This document shows, piece after piece, positions 53,001 through 60,805 of a stretch of 64,000 nucleotides of DNA. The notes beneath the pieces were generated by a model. It searched no databases and had not been told where the DNA came from. It saw only the letters and a list, made by a program, of their open reading frames with translations. Each line of letters opens with the position of its first letter. Within the stretch, counting starts at the first letter, position 1. The DNA comes from Cellulosimicrobium cellulans (lineage in GTDB: Bacteria; Actinomycetota; Actinomycetes; Actinomycetales; Cellulomonadaceae). Location: the NCBI RefSeq assembly GCF_007679345.1, contig NZ_VEGH01000004.1:272661-336660 (forward strand). The letters are read 5' to 3'. Made by a program: the position numbers and the translations under genes.

Positions 53001-55921
53001 GGGTCCTGGAGAACGACACCGACGTGCTCGGCGGCGAGCTCTCCGTCCGGGACGACCTGGAGGTCGACCCCGGGATCACCGCGACGCTGACCGGCAGCCG
53101 CGTGGTCGTGCGCGGCGACGCCGCGGGCGTGTTCACCATCGGGTACACCGCGGTGAACGAGCGCGGGGCGTCCAACGGCGCCACGCTCTCGGTGACCGTC
53201 GACCCGGACGCCCCGGTGCTCGCGCCGATCCCGCGGGACGTCGTCGTGCCCCCGGTCGACACGGTGGGCCGCACCAGCGTGGACGTCGACGTGCTGGGCG
53301 TCGCCCAGAACCCGAGCGGGCCGATCGGGGACCTGCGGGTGTCCGTGCCCGGCAGCGCGGCGTCCGTGGCGACGGTCCGCGCCGACGGCACCATCACCGT
53401 GACGCTGGCCGAGACCGCGCAGACCATCCCGTACCAGCTCACCAACACCACCGCCGAGGACGTCAGCGCCTACGCGTTCATCTCGGTCCCCGCGCTCGGC
53501 TTCTTCCCGCCCACCGCCCGGCCCCGCGCACCCGAGCTGCGGGTGGCGAACGGCGAGACCCTGACCATCCCGCTCGACGAGCAGGTGCAGGTCGCGCCCG
53601 GCCGCACCGCCCAGGTCGCCGACGCCACCGCCGTCACGGCCACCCGCTCCGACGGCTCCGGGCTCGTCGCCGACTCCACCACCGTGCAGTTCCGGCCCGC
53701 CGAGGGCTACGTCGGCCCCGCGTCGATCACCGTGCCCGTGACCGACCGCACCGGCCCGGGGGACACGTCCGCGCGGACCTCCGTGATCACGCTGCCGATC
53801 ACGGTCTACACGCTCGACGACTACCCGCCGACGTTCGTCCCGTCCATGCTCGAGGTCGGGCCGGGCGAGGCGCCGACCACCGTCGACCTGCAGGCCTTCA
53901 CCCAGGGGGTCGAGGGCGCGTCCGGGCAGGACACCTTCACCTACCGCCTGACCGGCGACGTGCCCGCGGGCTTCACCGCCTCCCTGCAGGGCAGCCGGCT
54001 GTCCGTCGCCTCCGACGTGGGCACCCCCAAGGGCACCCGCGGCACGCTCGCGCTCGAGCTCGGCTACGGGCGCGCCGGCAAGATGGCCGTCCAGGTCGAG
54101 GTGCGGACCGTCGCGAGCACCCGGCGGGTCGCCACGCTGCAGAACATCTCCATCGGGGACGCCGTCCAGGGCCAGGAGCGCGTGGTCGACGTCCTCGCCG
54201 GCGCGTCGAACCCGTTCCCGGACCAGCCGCTCCGGGTCGTCAGCGCCACCGTGGAGACCCCCGGGACGGGCACCGCCTCGGTGTCCGGCTCGGACGTCGT
54301 GGTGCGCCCGTCGGCCGACCTGGTCGGGCAGATGGTCGTCCGGGTGCGGGTCCGGGACGCCACCGACGACAGCGCCCGCGAGGTCGCCTCCAGCATCACG
54401 CTGCGGGTGCGCGGCAAGCCGGAGACGCCGGCCGCCCCGCGGGTCGGCGAGGTCCGCGACGGCACCGTGGTGCTGTCCTGGACCGCGCCCTACGACCGCG
54501 GCGAGCCGATCAAGGGCTACCGGGTGACCCCGAGCGCGGGCGGCCCGATGACGTCCTGCGCCAGCACCACGTGCACGATCACCGGGCTGACGAACAACGT
54601 CGAGTACACCTTCACGGTCGCGGCGGAGAACGCCGTCGGCTGGTCCGACCCGAGCCCGGCGTCCGCCGTGGCGCGGCCGGACGCCGTCCCGTCCACGCCG
54701 AACGCCCCGCGGTGGACCGCGTTCGGCGACGGCGAGCTCACCGCCCAGTGGGACGTGCCGGCCACGACCGGGTCGCCGGTGACGTCGTACACGCTGATGA
54801 TCTCGCCGGCTCCGCCCGGCGGCTCCGCCTCGGTCACCACCAGCGGGACGTCGTACACGTTCCGGGGGCTCGCCAACGGCACGGCCTACTCCGTGCAGGT
54901 GCGGGCGCACAACCGCGCCCCGGAGCCGAGCGCGTGGAGCGCGCCGTCGGCGACCGAGACGCCCTCGGCCCCGCCGGACGCGCCGTCGATCAGCGCGCAG
55001 CGCGTGAACACGGCGCTGGGCCGGCAGATCAACGTCACCTGGTCGCCGAACGGGACCAACGGGTCGGCGATCTCCGGGTACCAGCTCGAGTACAGCGCCA
55101 ACGGCGGCGGGTGGACGACCGTTCCCGGGATCGGCACCTCGACGTCGTGGGCCTTCACCGACGCGGAGAACGGCGTCCCCTACGAGTTCCGGGTCCGGGC
55201 AGTGAACCGCTCGGGCCCGGGGGCGCCGGGCATCGCCAACGCGACCGCCTTCGGCATCCCCGACCGCCCGAGCGCTGTCACCGCGCAGGCGTCCTCCGGC
55301 GGCGACCCGGGCACCGGTTCCGTGCAGGTGTCGTGGCGTGCCCCCGACAACGTCCGCGGGGCGCCGATCACCGGCTACAACGTCGCCAGCGGCCAGGGCA
55401 CGCAGTGGGTGACCGGTACGAACACGACCATCCGCGGCGTCCAGGGCGGGACGACGGTCACCGTCACCGTCCAGGCGTGCAACTCCGCGGGGTGCAGCGA
55501 CTGGAGCGACGCCGCGTCGGCGACGCCGGTCACGAACCCCGGCACCGTCGACTCGGGCACCATCGGGGCGCAGCCCTCGGCCTGGGACGGACGCCAGCCC
55601 ACCGCGGCCTCGGTGTCCTGGGGCGGCGTCACCGCCGGCGGCGGCCAGAACCTGCGGTACGTCGTGGTGGTCGAGCGCCGTGCAGGCCTCTTCGGCGGCT
55701 CCTGGAACGAGATCGGGCGGTACGAGGGCGGCGCCACCAGCGCGACGATCCCCCTGTCCGACGTGCCGGAGGACGGGCAGTTCCGGGTCCGGGTCCAGTC
55801 CCTCACCGACGGGTTCGAGGGCGGGACGGCCACGCGCGACGTGAACCTGCCGTGGCAGCCGGCGACCGAGCCGGACCCTGGAGGCGAACCGCAGCCCGGC
55901 GGCGACGGCTCCTCCGGATGA
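50054..55921 (+). CDS. Giant extracellular Ig-like/fibronectin III repeat protein
   Basis: 1955 residues. After a short basic segment comes one hydrophobic helix (STAAVVTVPAVLATLAIV, about 12-30), so the remainder is outside. Residues about 35-380 look like a beta-propeller (repeated short strands such as VLVVEAGTLTVVDPAG). About 385-1455 hold tandem Ig/cadherin-like domains with DxDGD-type calcium motifs (DFSDPDGDPLTLVGA, ASDPDGDAIALQP, IDADGDGITLLGV). About 1455-1935 hold four to five fibronectin III units (VVLSWTAPYDRGEPIKGY, AQWDVPATTGSPVTSY, GAPITGYNVASG). The tail is Gly/Pro-rich; no LPXTG sorting signal was seen. Likely a cell-surface scaffold or ligand for the adjacent kinase. The binding target is unknown. 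Confidence 0.9.
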   Translation: MRTPWNRKKVASTAAVVTVPAVLATLAIVNPGFPLAQVDLNDGAVWLTSTSTLQVGRYNAQVEELNAGLVASSTEFDVLQDAGDVLVVEAGTLTVVDPAGVTAAAQVAVPAGAQVSMAGGTVAVMDTEGRAWVRSFDDLPLLQVTADEPDADVGAGGVITASVTGDAFAVAGATGEVTRLTPTAGGPAAAEAGPALDGPVEQLTAVGDVPVGLDGDTVRTPGGSSTLGLAQPVLQQPGPAAAAALVAGSTGLVEVALSSGDVAAEHEAGGSGAPAAPVRVGSCAHAAWPTAADNYLELCADAAPRLESLAGVTATDHLVFRVNRQVVALNETVDGRLWLPLEDTEVREPDWTDVVPEEQPEDETDRAEGDRTTQELVPECSPTTAAPNAVDDAFGVRAGRTTILPVIDNDTSSDCGILVLSEVDPLPAEFGALQQVYGGRALQVAVPADAAGSVTFAYSISDGRGTAAPSTAQVTLTVRDPALDEPPVQDRTGEIRVEQGQTATYPALADFSDPDGDPLTLVGATAEKGTARFRQDGTLSYVADGGELGRDVVHVVVSDGTSTTEGTVDVDVRAIGSLDLQIDPVHAVTYVDQEVELRPLDAVRTFGAEQPRLAGVEDVQGTTITPDLDAGTFSFRAAQAGTFYVSFTVTAPPQQATGVARIDVRERPEQVEPPIAVADDAWLPSGGETTVDPLANDTDPAGGVLVLQSVSAPDGLRVAVRQRTLVTISAVGALSEPVTLQYVVSNGTASATGQILVRPVPASATPQPPVVPNVTADVRTGGVVTIPVLEGASDPDGDAIALQPDLAEPLGEGEGLMFVSGDNLRYQAPATPMTVHATFVVRDATGMETAATVTVRVHESDPETKAPPKPRALTARVFAGETVRIPVPLVGIDADGDGITLLGVASAGTKGRVTTVGADYLEYEALPDEAGTDTFTYAVEDWTGQRAVATVRVGIAARPGDSNRVVARDDTITVRPGQTVEVRVLENDTDVLGGELSVRDDLEVDPGITATLTGSRVVVRGDAAGVFTIGYTAVNERGASNGATLSVTVDPDAPVLAPIPRDVVVPPVDTVGRTSVDVDVLGVAQNPSGPIGDLRVSVPGSAASVATVRADGTITVTLAETAQTIPYQLTNTTAEDVSAYAFISVPALGFFPPTARPRAPELRVANGETLTIPLDEQVQVAPGRTAQVADATAVTATRSDGSGLVADSTTVQFRPAEGYVGPASITVPVTDRTGPGDTSARTSVITLPITVYTLDDYPPTFVPSMLEVGPGEAPTTVDLQAFTQGVEGASGQDTFTYRLTGDVPAGFTASLQGSRLSVASDVGTPKGTRGTLALELGYGRAGKMAVQVEVRTVASTRRVATLQNISIGDAVQGQERVVDVLAGASNPFPDQPLRVVSATVETPGTGTASVSGSDVVVRPSADLVGQMVVRVRVRDATDDSAREVASSITLRVRGKPETPAAPRVGEVRDGTVVLSWTAPYDRGEPIKGYRVTPSAGGPMTSCASTTCTITGLTNNVEYTFTVAAENAVGWSDPSPASAVARPDAVPSTPNAPRWTAFGDGELTAQWDVPATTGSPVTSYTLMISPAPPGGSASVTTSGTSYTFRGLANGTAYSVQVRAHNRAPEPSAWSAPSATETPSAPPDAPSISAQRVNTALGRQINVTWSPNGTNGSAISGYQLEYSANGGGWTTVPGIGTSTSWAFTDAENGVPYEFRVRAVNRSGPGAPGIANATAFGIPDRPSAVTAQASSGGDPGTGSVQVSWRAPDNVRGAPITGYNVASGQGTQWVTGTNTTIRGVQGGTTVTVTVQACNSAGCSDWSDAASATPVTNPGTVDSGTIGAQPSAWDGRQPTAASVSWGGVTAGGGQNLRYVVVVERRAGLFGGSWNEIGRYEGGATSATIPLSDVPEDGQFRVRVQSLTDGFEGGTATRDVNLPWQPATEPDPGGEPQPGGDGSSG

Positions 55922-55999
55922 CCCCCCACCTGCCGATCGGGTGATGGGCCCCGCACGACACGACCCCACGACAGACAGCACCGACAGGAGACACCCCCG

Positions 56000-56953
56000 A
56001 TGACCCCCGAGCAGTCCGCCTGGTTCGCCGAGACGTTCGCCGGCCTGGTGGGCAACGTGTCCCGCGCGGTGCTGGGCGCCGACCGCCCGGTGCGGCTCGT
56101 GCTGACCGCGATGATCGCCGAGGGCCACGTGCTGCTGGAGGACGCCCCGGGCACCGGCAAGACCTCGCTGGCCAAGGCGATCGCGGCGTCCGTCCAGGGC
56201 ACCCACCAGCGCATCCAGTTCACCCCGGACCTGCTGCCCAGCGACGTCACCGGCGTCACGATCTGGGACCAGGGCGCGCGCACGTTCCAGTTCCACCCGG
56301 GCCCGGTGTTCACCTCGGTGCTGCTGGCGGACGAGATCAACCGCGCCTCGCCCAAGACGCAGTCCGCGCTGCTCGAGGTGATGGAGGAGGGGCACGTCAC
56401 GGTCGACCGGGACACCCACCCGGTGGGCCGGCCGTTCGTCGTGATCGCGACGCAGAACCCGATCGAGCAGGCGGGCACCTACCGGCTGCCCGAGGCACAG
56501 CTCGACCGCTTCCTGGTGCGCACCTCGCTCGGCTACCCGGACCGCACCGCGACGGTGGAGATCCTGTCCGGCGCCCGGGACCGCACCCGCGAGCTGGACC
56601 CCGTCGTCACCACCGCCGGCGTGGTGGAGATGGCCGAGCTCGCGCAGACGGTGCACGTCGACGGCTCGGTGCTCGACTACGTCGCCCGCCTGATCGAGGG
56701 CACCCGCGAGGACCCGCAGACCGCGCTCGGCGCGAGCGTCCGCGGCGGCCTGGCGCTGGTGCGCGCCGCGCGGGTCCAGGCCGCGGCCGCGGGCCGCGCG
56801 TACGTCGTCCCCGACGACGTGAAGGAGCTCGCGGTGCCCGTGCTGGCGCACCGCCTGGTGCTCGACCCCGAGGCCGACTTCCTCGGGGCGACGACCACCC
56901 AGGTGGTCGAGCGCGTGCTGTCCGCGACCCCGCCGCCGGTGGCGCGCGCGTGA
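56000..56953 (+). CDS. MoxR-family AAA+ ATPase
   Basis: 317 residues. Walker A EDAPGTGKTSLAKA, Walker B VLLADEINRASPKTQSALLE, sensor 1 VIATQNPIEQAGTY and the C-terminal lid are complete. MoxR ATPases act as chaperones that mature or activate a partner complex, typically with a DUF58/VWA protein as here. ATG 56000 has GGAG 11 bases upstream. Follows the giant protein by 78 bases and precedes DUF58 by 37 bases. Confidence 0.95.
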   Translation: MTPEQSAWFAETFAGLVGNVSRAVLGADRPVRLVLTAMIAEGHVLLEDAPGTGKTSLAKAIAASVQGTHQRIQFTPDLLPSDVTGVTIWDQGARTFQFHPGPVFTSVLLADEINRASPKTQSALLEVMEEGHVTVDRDTHPVGRPFVVIATQNPIEQAGTYRLPEAQLDRFLVRTSLGYPDRTATVEILSGARDRTRELDPVVTTAGVVEMAELAQTVHVDGSVLDYVARLIEGTREDPQTALGASVRGGLALVRAARVQAAAAGRAYVVPDDVKELAVPVLAHRLVLDPEADFLGATTTQVVERVLSATPPPVARA

Positions 56954-56990
56954 GGTCGGCCGACGTGGGGGTGCACCCGGGAGGTGCGGC

Positions 56991-58160
56991 GTGAGGCGCT
57001 CGCGCACCCGGCTCTCCGGCGTGGGCTGGGGCGCGGGGCTGCTCGGCGCGGCCGCGCTGACCGCCGGCGTGCTGCTGGGCTGGGCCGAGCTGACCGCGCT
57101 CGGCGCGGTCGGCGTCGCCGCGCTGCTGGTCGCGGTCGCGATGACCTGGGGCAGGCTGCCGCACGCGGTGCGGCTCGACCTGGCCGACCGGCGGGTGCGC
57201 GTGGGGGAGCGGGCGTTCGGCGGCGTCGTCGTGTCCGCCCCCGGCGGTCGCCGCACGCGGGCCGTGCGGCTGGAGCTGCAGGTCGGCGAGGGCAGGGCCG
57301 AGCTGGACGTGCCGTCGCTCGCCCCGGGCGCGGAGCACGAGGAGCTGTTCGCCGTCCCCACGGACCGGCGCGCCGTCGTCACCGTGGGACCCGTGCGCGC
57401 GGTGCGCGGCGACCCGCTCGGCCTCGCGACGCGGCACGCGGTCACCACCGGCTCGGAGGAGCTCTACGTGCACCCGCGCGTCGTCATGCTCACCGGCGCC
57501 GACGCCGGCCTGCTCCGCGACCTGGAGGGCGGGTCGACCCGCGACCTGTCGGACATGGACCTGGCGTTCCACGCGCTGCGCGACTACGTGGTCGGCGACG
57601 ACCGGCGGTCGATCCACTGGCGCACCACCGCGCGCCGCGGACAGCTCACCGTGAAGCAGTACGAGGACACCCGGCGCACCCAGACCGCCGTCGCGCTCGC
57701 CACGGACCCGCGGGACTACCGCCACGCGGAGGACGACGCGGAGCTCGAGCTCGCCGTCAGCGTGGTCGCCTCCCTGGGCGTGCACGTGCTGGCCGAGGAG
57801 CACCCGCTCGCCGTGCTCGCGGGCCCGGGCCGGGTCCGGACCACCGCCCGGCGCCCGCTGCTCGACGACTGCTCCGGCATCACCTGCGGCCCGGACGGCA
57901 CGGGCTCGCGCCTGCTCGGCCGGCGGGTCGCCCGCGAGGCGCCCGACGTGACGCTCGCGTTCCTGGTCACGGGCTCCGTCGTGCCCGCGGCCGACCTGCG
58001 CGCGGCCGCGCGGCACGTGCCCGAGGGCACCCGCACGCTCGTCGTGAGCTGCGTGCCCGGCGCCGAGGTCGAGGTGCGCACGCAGCGCACCCTCAGCCTG
58101 GTGCGGCTCGGCGCGCTGGACGACCTGCCCCGCGCCCTGCGACTGGCGGCGGCGGCATGA
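56991..58160 (+). CDS. DUF58 membrane protein
   Basis: 389 residues. Two membrane segments at the N-terminus (GWGAGLLGAAALTAGVLLGW and LGAVGVAALLVAVAMTW), a beta-rich middle region and the DUF58 signature LRDYVVGDDRRSIHWRTTAR near residue 200, followed by a VWA-like half (TAVALATDPRDY). These proteins are standard partners of MoxR ATPases. GTG 56991 has GGAGGT 5 bases upstream. Its stop overlaps the transglutaminase-fold gene by four bases. Confidence 0.92.
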   Translation: MRRSRTRLSGVGWGAGLLGAAALTAGVLLGWAELTALGAVGVAALLVAVAMTWGRLPHAVRLDLADRRVRVGERAFGGVVVSAPGGRRTRAVRLELQVGEGRAELDVPSLAPGAEHEELFAVPTDRRAVVTVGPVRAVRGDPLGLATRHAVTTGSEELYVHPRVVMLTGADAGLLRDLEGGSTRDLSDMDLAFHALRDYVVGDDRRSIHWRTTARRGQLTVKQYEDTRRTQTAVALATDPRDYRHAEDDAELELAVSVVASLGVHVLAEEHPLAVLAGPGRVRTTARRPLLDDCSGITCGPDGTGSRLLGRRVAREAPDVTLAFLVTGSVVPAADLRAAARHVPEGTRTLVVSCVPGAEVEVRTQRTLSLVRLGALDDLPRALRLAAAA

Positions 58161-60805
58161 CGACCACGACCGAGACGCACACGGGGCCCGGCCCCGCCGG
58201 CCCCCCGACCGCCGCCGCGAGCGGGACCCCGGCGCCCGGCGTCCCGACGCCGCCCGGCCCGCCCGACGACGGCCGCCCGCGCTCCGGCGGCTCCGGCCCG
58301 CAGCCCGCGGGCGCGGAGCGTGCACGCCGCGGCGTGCCCCGCGGTGGCCGGGCCGTCGTCGACGTGCTGGTGCTCGCCGGCGCCGTGCTGGCCGCCCTGA
58401 CGCCGCTGCTGCCCGTGTACGGCGGCTCGGTGCTGCTCGCCCCCGTGCTGGGCGGCGTGCTGCTCGGCGCAGGCGTGGCCGTGCTGTCCGCCTGGGCGCG
58501 CTGGTCGCCGCCGGTCACCACCGCCGTGCTGCTCGTGGTGACGGTGGTGCTCGGCGGGCCGCTGGCGACGCCGGACCAGACGGTCGGGGGCGTCGTGCCC
58601 ACGCTGGCCTCGATCGTGTCGGTCGTGCGCGGTGCCGCGCTGGGCTGGAAGGACGTGCTGACCCTGCAGCCGCCGCTCGGTGGGTCGGGCTGGCTGCTGG
58701 TCCCGCCCTACCTGCTCGCCGTCGTCGGCACCGCCGTGGCGGTGCGGCTCGCCCTCGGTTCCGGCCGTGCCGCCCCCGCCGCCGCCCTGCTGCCGCCCGT
58801 GGTCCTCGCCGGCGCCGTGCTGCTCGGCGCGCACACCACCGTCGCCCCGGTCGCCGTCGGCACCGCCGTCGCCGTCGTCCTGCTGGTCTGGGCGTCCTGG
58901 CGGTCCGGCCGGCTGCGGACCCGGCGCCCGGTCGCGCTCGTGCTGCTGGTCGCCCTGGCCGGCGGCGCCGGCGTCGCCGCGGGCACCGCGGTGGAGTCCG
59001 GCCGCGACCGGTACGTCCTGCGCGACGCGCTCGTGCCCCCGTTCGACCCCCGCGACTACGCCAGCCCGCTGTCCGCGTTCCGCAAGTACGTCAAGGACGA
59101 CGACACGGTGGAGCTGTTCACGGTGCAGGGGCTGCCCGCGGGCGCCCGGGTCCGGCTCGCGACGTTCGACCGGTTCGACGGCGTCGTGTGGAACGTCGCC
59201 GGGGACGGCTCCTCGCGCGCGTCCGGCGAGTTCCGCCGGGTCGGCGAGGTCGTCAGCGAGCAGGCGGCCGAGGAGGCCGACGCGGTCGAGGCGTCCGGCA
59301 CCGGCGGCGAGCGCGTCGAGGTGCGGGTCCAGGTGGACGGCCTGACCGGCGTGTGGCTGCCGACCGTCGGCGACGCGGTGTCGGTGCGGTTCGACGACAC
59401 CGAGGCGCAGTCCCGGCTCCGGTTCAACGACGCGACCGGTGCGGCCGTGCTCACCGGCGGGCTCGACGACGGACTGACCTACTCCCTCGACGCGGTCGTG
59501 CCGGCCGAGCCCGACGACGAGCAGCTCGGCTCCGCAGCCGGCAGCGCCCTCGACCTCCCCGAGCCCCAGGCCGTCCCCGACGCGGTGTCCACCGCGGCCG
59601 GCGACGCCGCGCGCGAGGCCGAGACCCCCGCGCAGGTCGCCCGCGCGCTGGAGCAGGCGCTGTCCGAGCGCGGCTTCTTCTCGCACGGCCGCGCCGACCA
59701 GGGCGACTACCCGTCGCTGTCCGGGCACGGGGCGGACCGGGTGGCGACGCTGCTCGGCGGCGACCTGATGGTCGGCGACGACGAGCAGTACGCCTCCGCG
59801 ATGGCGCTCATGGCCCGGGAGATGGGCCTGCCCGCCCGGGTCGTCATGGGCTTCGTGCCCGGCGAGGACGACGAGGACCCGGCCGCCCCGGCGCCCGACG
59901 CCCCGGTCGACCCGGACGCGCCGGTGGTCGTCACCGGCGCGGACGTGCACGCCTGGGTCGAGATCGCGTTCGAGGGCCACGGCTGGGTCACGTTCGACCC
60001 GACCCCGCCCGAGAGCCAGACCCCGCAGGACGAGCAGGAGACCAGCCAGGCCGACCCGGAGCCCCAGGTCGCCCAGCCCCCGCCGCCGCCCGCCGACCCG
60101 GTGGACCCGCCGTCGGACGACACCGACCAGCCCCAGACCCAGGACGGCGAGGACGACGCCGCGCTGGCGCTCTGGCAGCGGGTCGCCCTCGGCGTCGCGG
60201 CCGGCTCCGGCCTGCTGCTGGTGCTGCTCGCGCCCTTCCTCGTGATCGCCGGGCTCAAGGCGCGGCGCCGCCGGCGTCGGCGGCGCGACCCGGTGCCGGT
60301 GAACCGCGTCGTCGGCGGCTGGCAGGAGGTGCTCGACCTCGCGACCGACCTGCGCCGCGACGTCGACCCGGTCGCCACCCGGCGCGAGGGCGCGCGCGCC
60401 CTGGACCGCGCGTTCACGACGCCGCCCGCGCCCGACGAGGGCCGCCGCCGTCGGCGGGCGCCCCGTGCGCCGGTCGCCCCGACCCCGGCCGGTGCCGAGG
60501 CGGGCGCGGCGGTGGTCGCGCTCGCGCACCGGGCGGACGCGGCGGTCTTCGGCGCCGCCGCACCGACGACGGCTGACGCCCGGGAGTACTGGGCGGACGT
60601 CGACCGCACCCTCGCCTCGATGCGCGCGGCGACCCCGCGCAAGGAGCGCTGGCGCGGGCGGGTGGCGACCCGGTCCCTGCGCCGTTCGGAGCGGCGCAGG
60701 GCGGCCGCGGCGGCGGACAGGGCGCGCCGGAGCGTGCCCGACGGGCGGGAGCAGCGGGGGCGCTGGGCACGACGGGCACGACGAGCGGACGGAGCGGACG
60801 GATGA
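58157..60805 (+). CDS. TgpA-type membrane protein with transglutaminase fold, catalytic Cys replaced by Asp
   Basis: 882 residues. A Pro/Gly-rich cytoplasmic start of 65 residues, about seven membrane segments (to about 290), then an extracellular transglutaminase-core domain (about 480-620), another membrane segment (LGVAAGSGLLLVLLAPFLVIAG, about 675-697) and a basic cytoplasmic tail. The core aligns with the family (GDDEQYASAMALMAR, ADVHAWVEI, GWVTFDPTPP): His598 and Asp614 are present, but the position of the nucleophilic Cys is Asp542. The enzyme should not perform normal transglutaminase or peptidase chemistry and may bind peptides instead. Overlaps both neighbours by four bases. Confidence 0.9.
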   Translation: MTTTTETHTGPGPAGPPTAAASGTPAPGVPTPPGPPDDGRPRSGGSGPQPAGAERARRGVPRGGRAVVDVLVLAGAVLAALTPLLPVYGGSVLLAPVLGGVLLGAGVAVLSAWARWSPPVTTAVLLVVTVVLGGPLATPDQTVGGVVPTLASIVSVVRGAALGWKDVLTLQPPLGGSGWLLVPPYLLAVVGTAVAVRLALGSGRAAPAAALLPPVVLAGAVLLGAHTTVAPVAVGTAVAVVLLVWASWRSGRLRTRRPVALVLLVALAGGAGVAAGTAVESGRDRYVLRDALVPPFDPRDYASPLSAFRKYVKDDDTVELFTVQGLPAGARVRLATFDRFDGVVWNVAGDGSSRASGEFRRVGEVVSEQAAEEADAVEASGTGGERVEVRVQVDGLTGVWLPTVGDAVSVRFDDTEAQSRLRFNDATGAAVLTGGLDDGLTYSLDAVVPAEPDDEQLGSAAGSALDLPEPQAVPDAVSTAAGDAAREAETPAQVARALEQALSERGFFSHGRADQGDYPSLSGHGADRVATLLGGDLMVGDDEQYASAMALMAREMGLPARVVMGFVPGEDDEDPAAPAPDAPVDPDAPVVVTGADVHAWVEIAFEGHGWVTFDPTPPESQTPQDEQETSQADPEPQVAQPPPPPADPVDPPSDDTDQPQTQDGEDDAALALWQRVALGVAAGSGLLLVLLAPFLVIAGLKARRRRRRRRDPVPVNRVVGGWQEVLDLATDLRRDVDPVATRREGARALDRAFTTPPAPDEGRRRRRAPRAPVAPTPAGAEAGAAVVALAHRADAAVFGAAAPTTADAREYWADVDRTLASMRAATPRKERWRGRVATRSLRRSERRRAAAAADRARRSVPDGREQRGRWARRARRADGADG

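Noticed and set aside
49019..57448. Very long open frame (over 2800 codons) on the minus strand opposite the kinase and giant repeat genes
   Set aside because: It is the antisense shadow of GC-rich genes: its composition is dominated by Arg, Gly, Pro, Ala and Val and no domain is recognisable, while the plus strand has clear families and overlapping starts.
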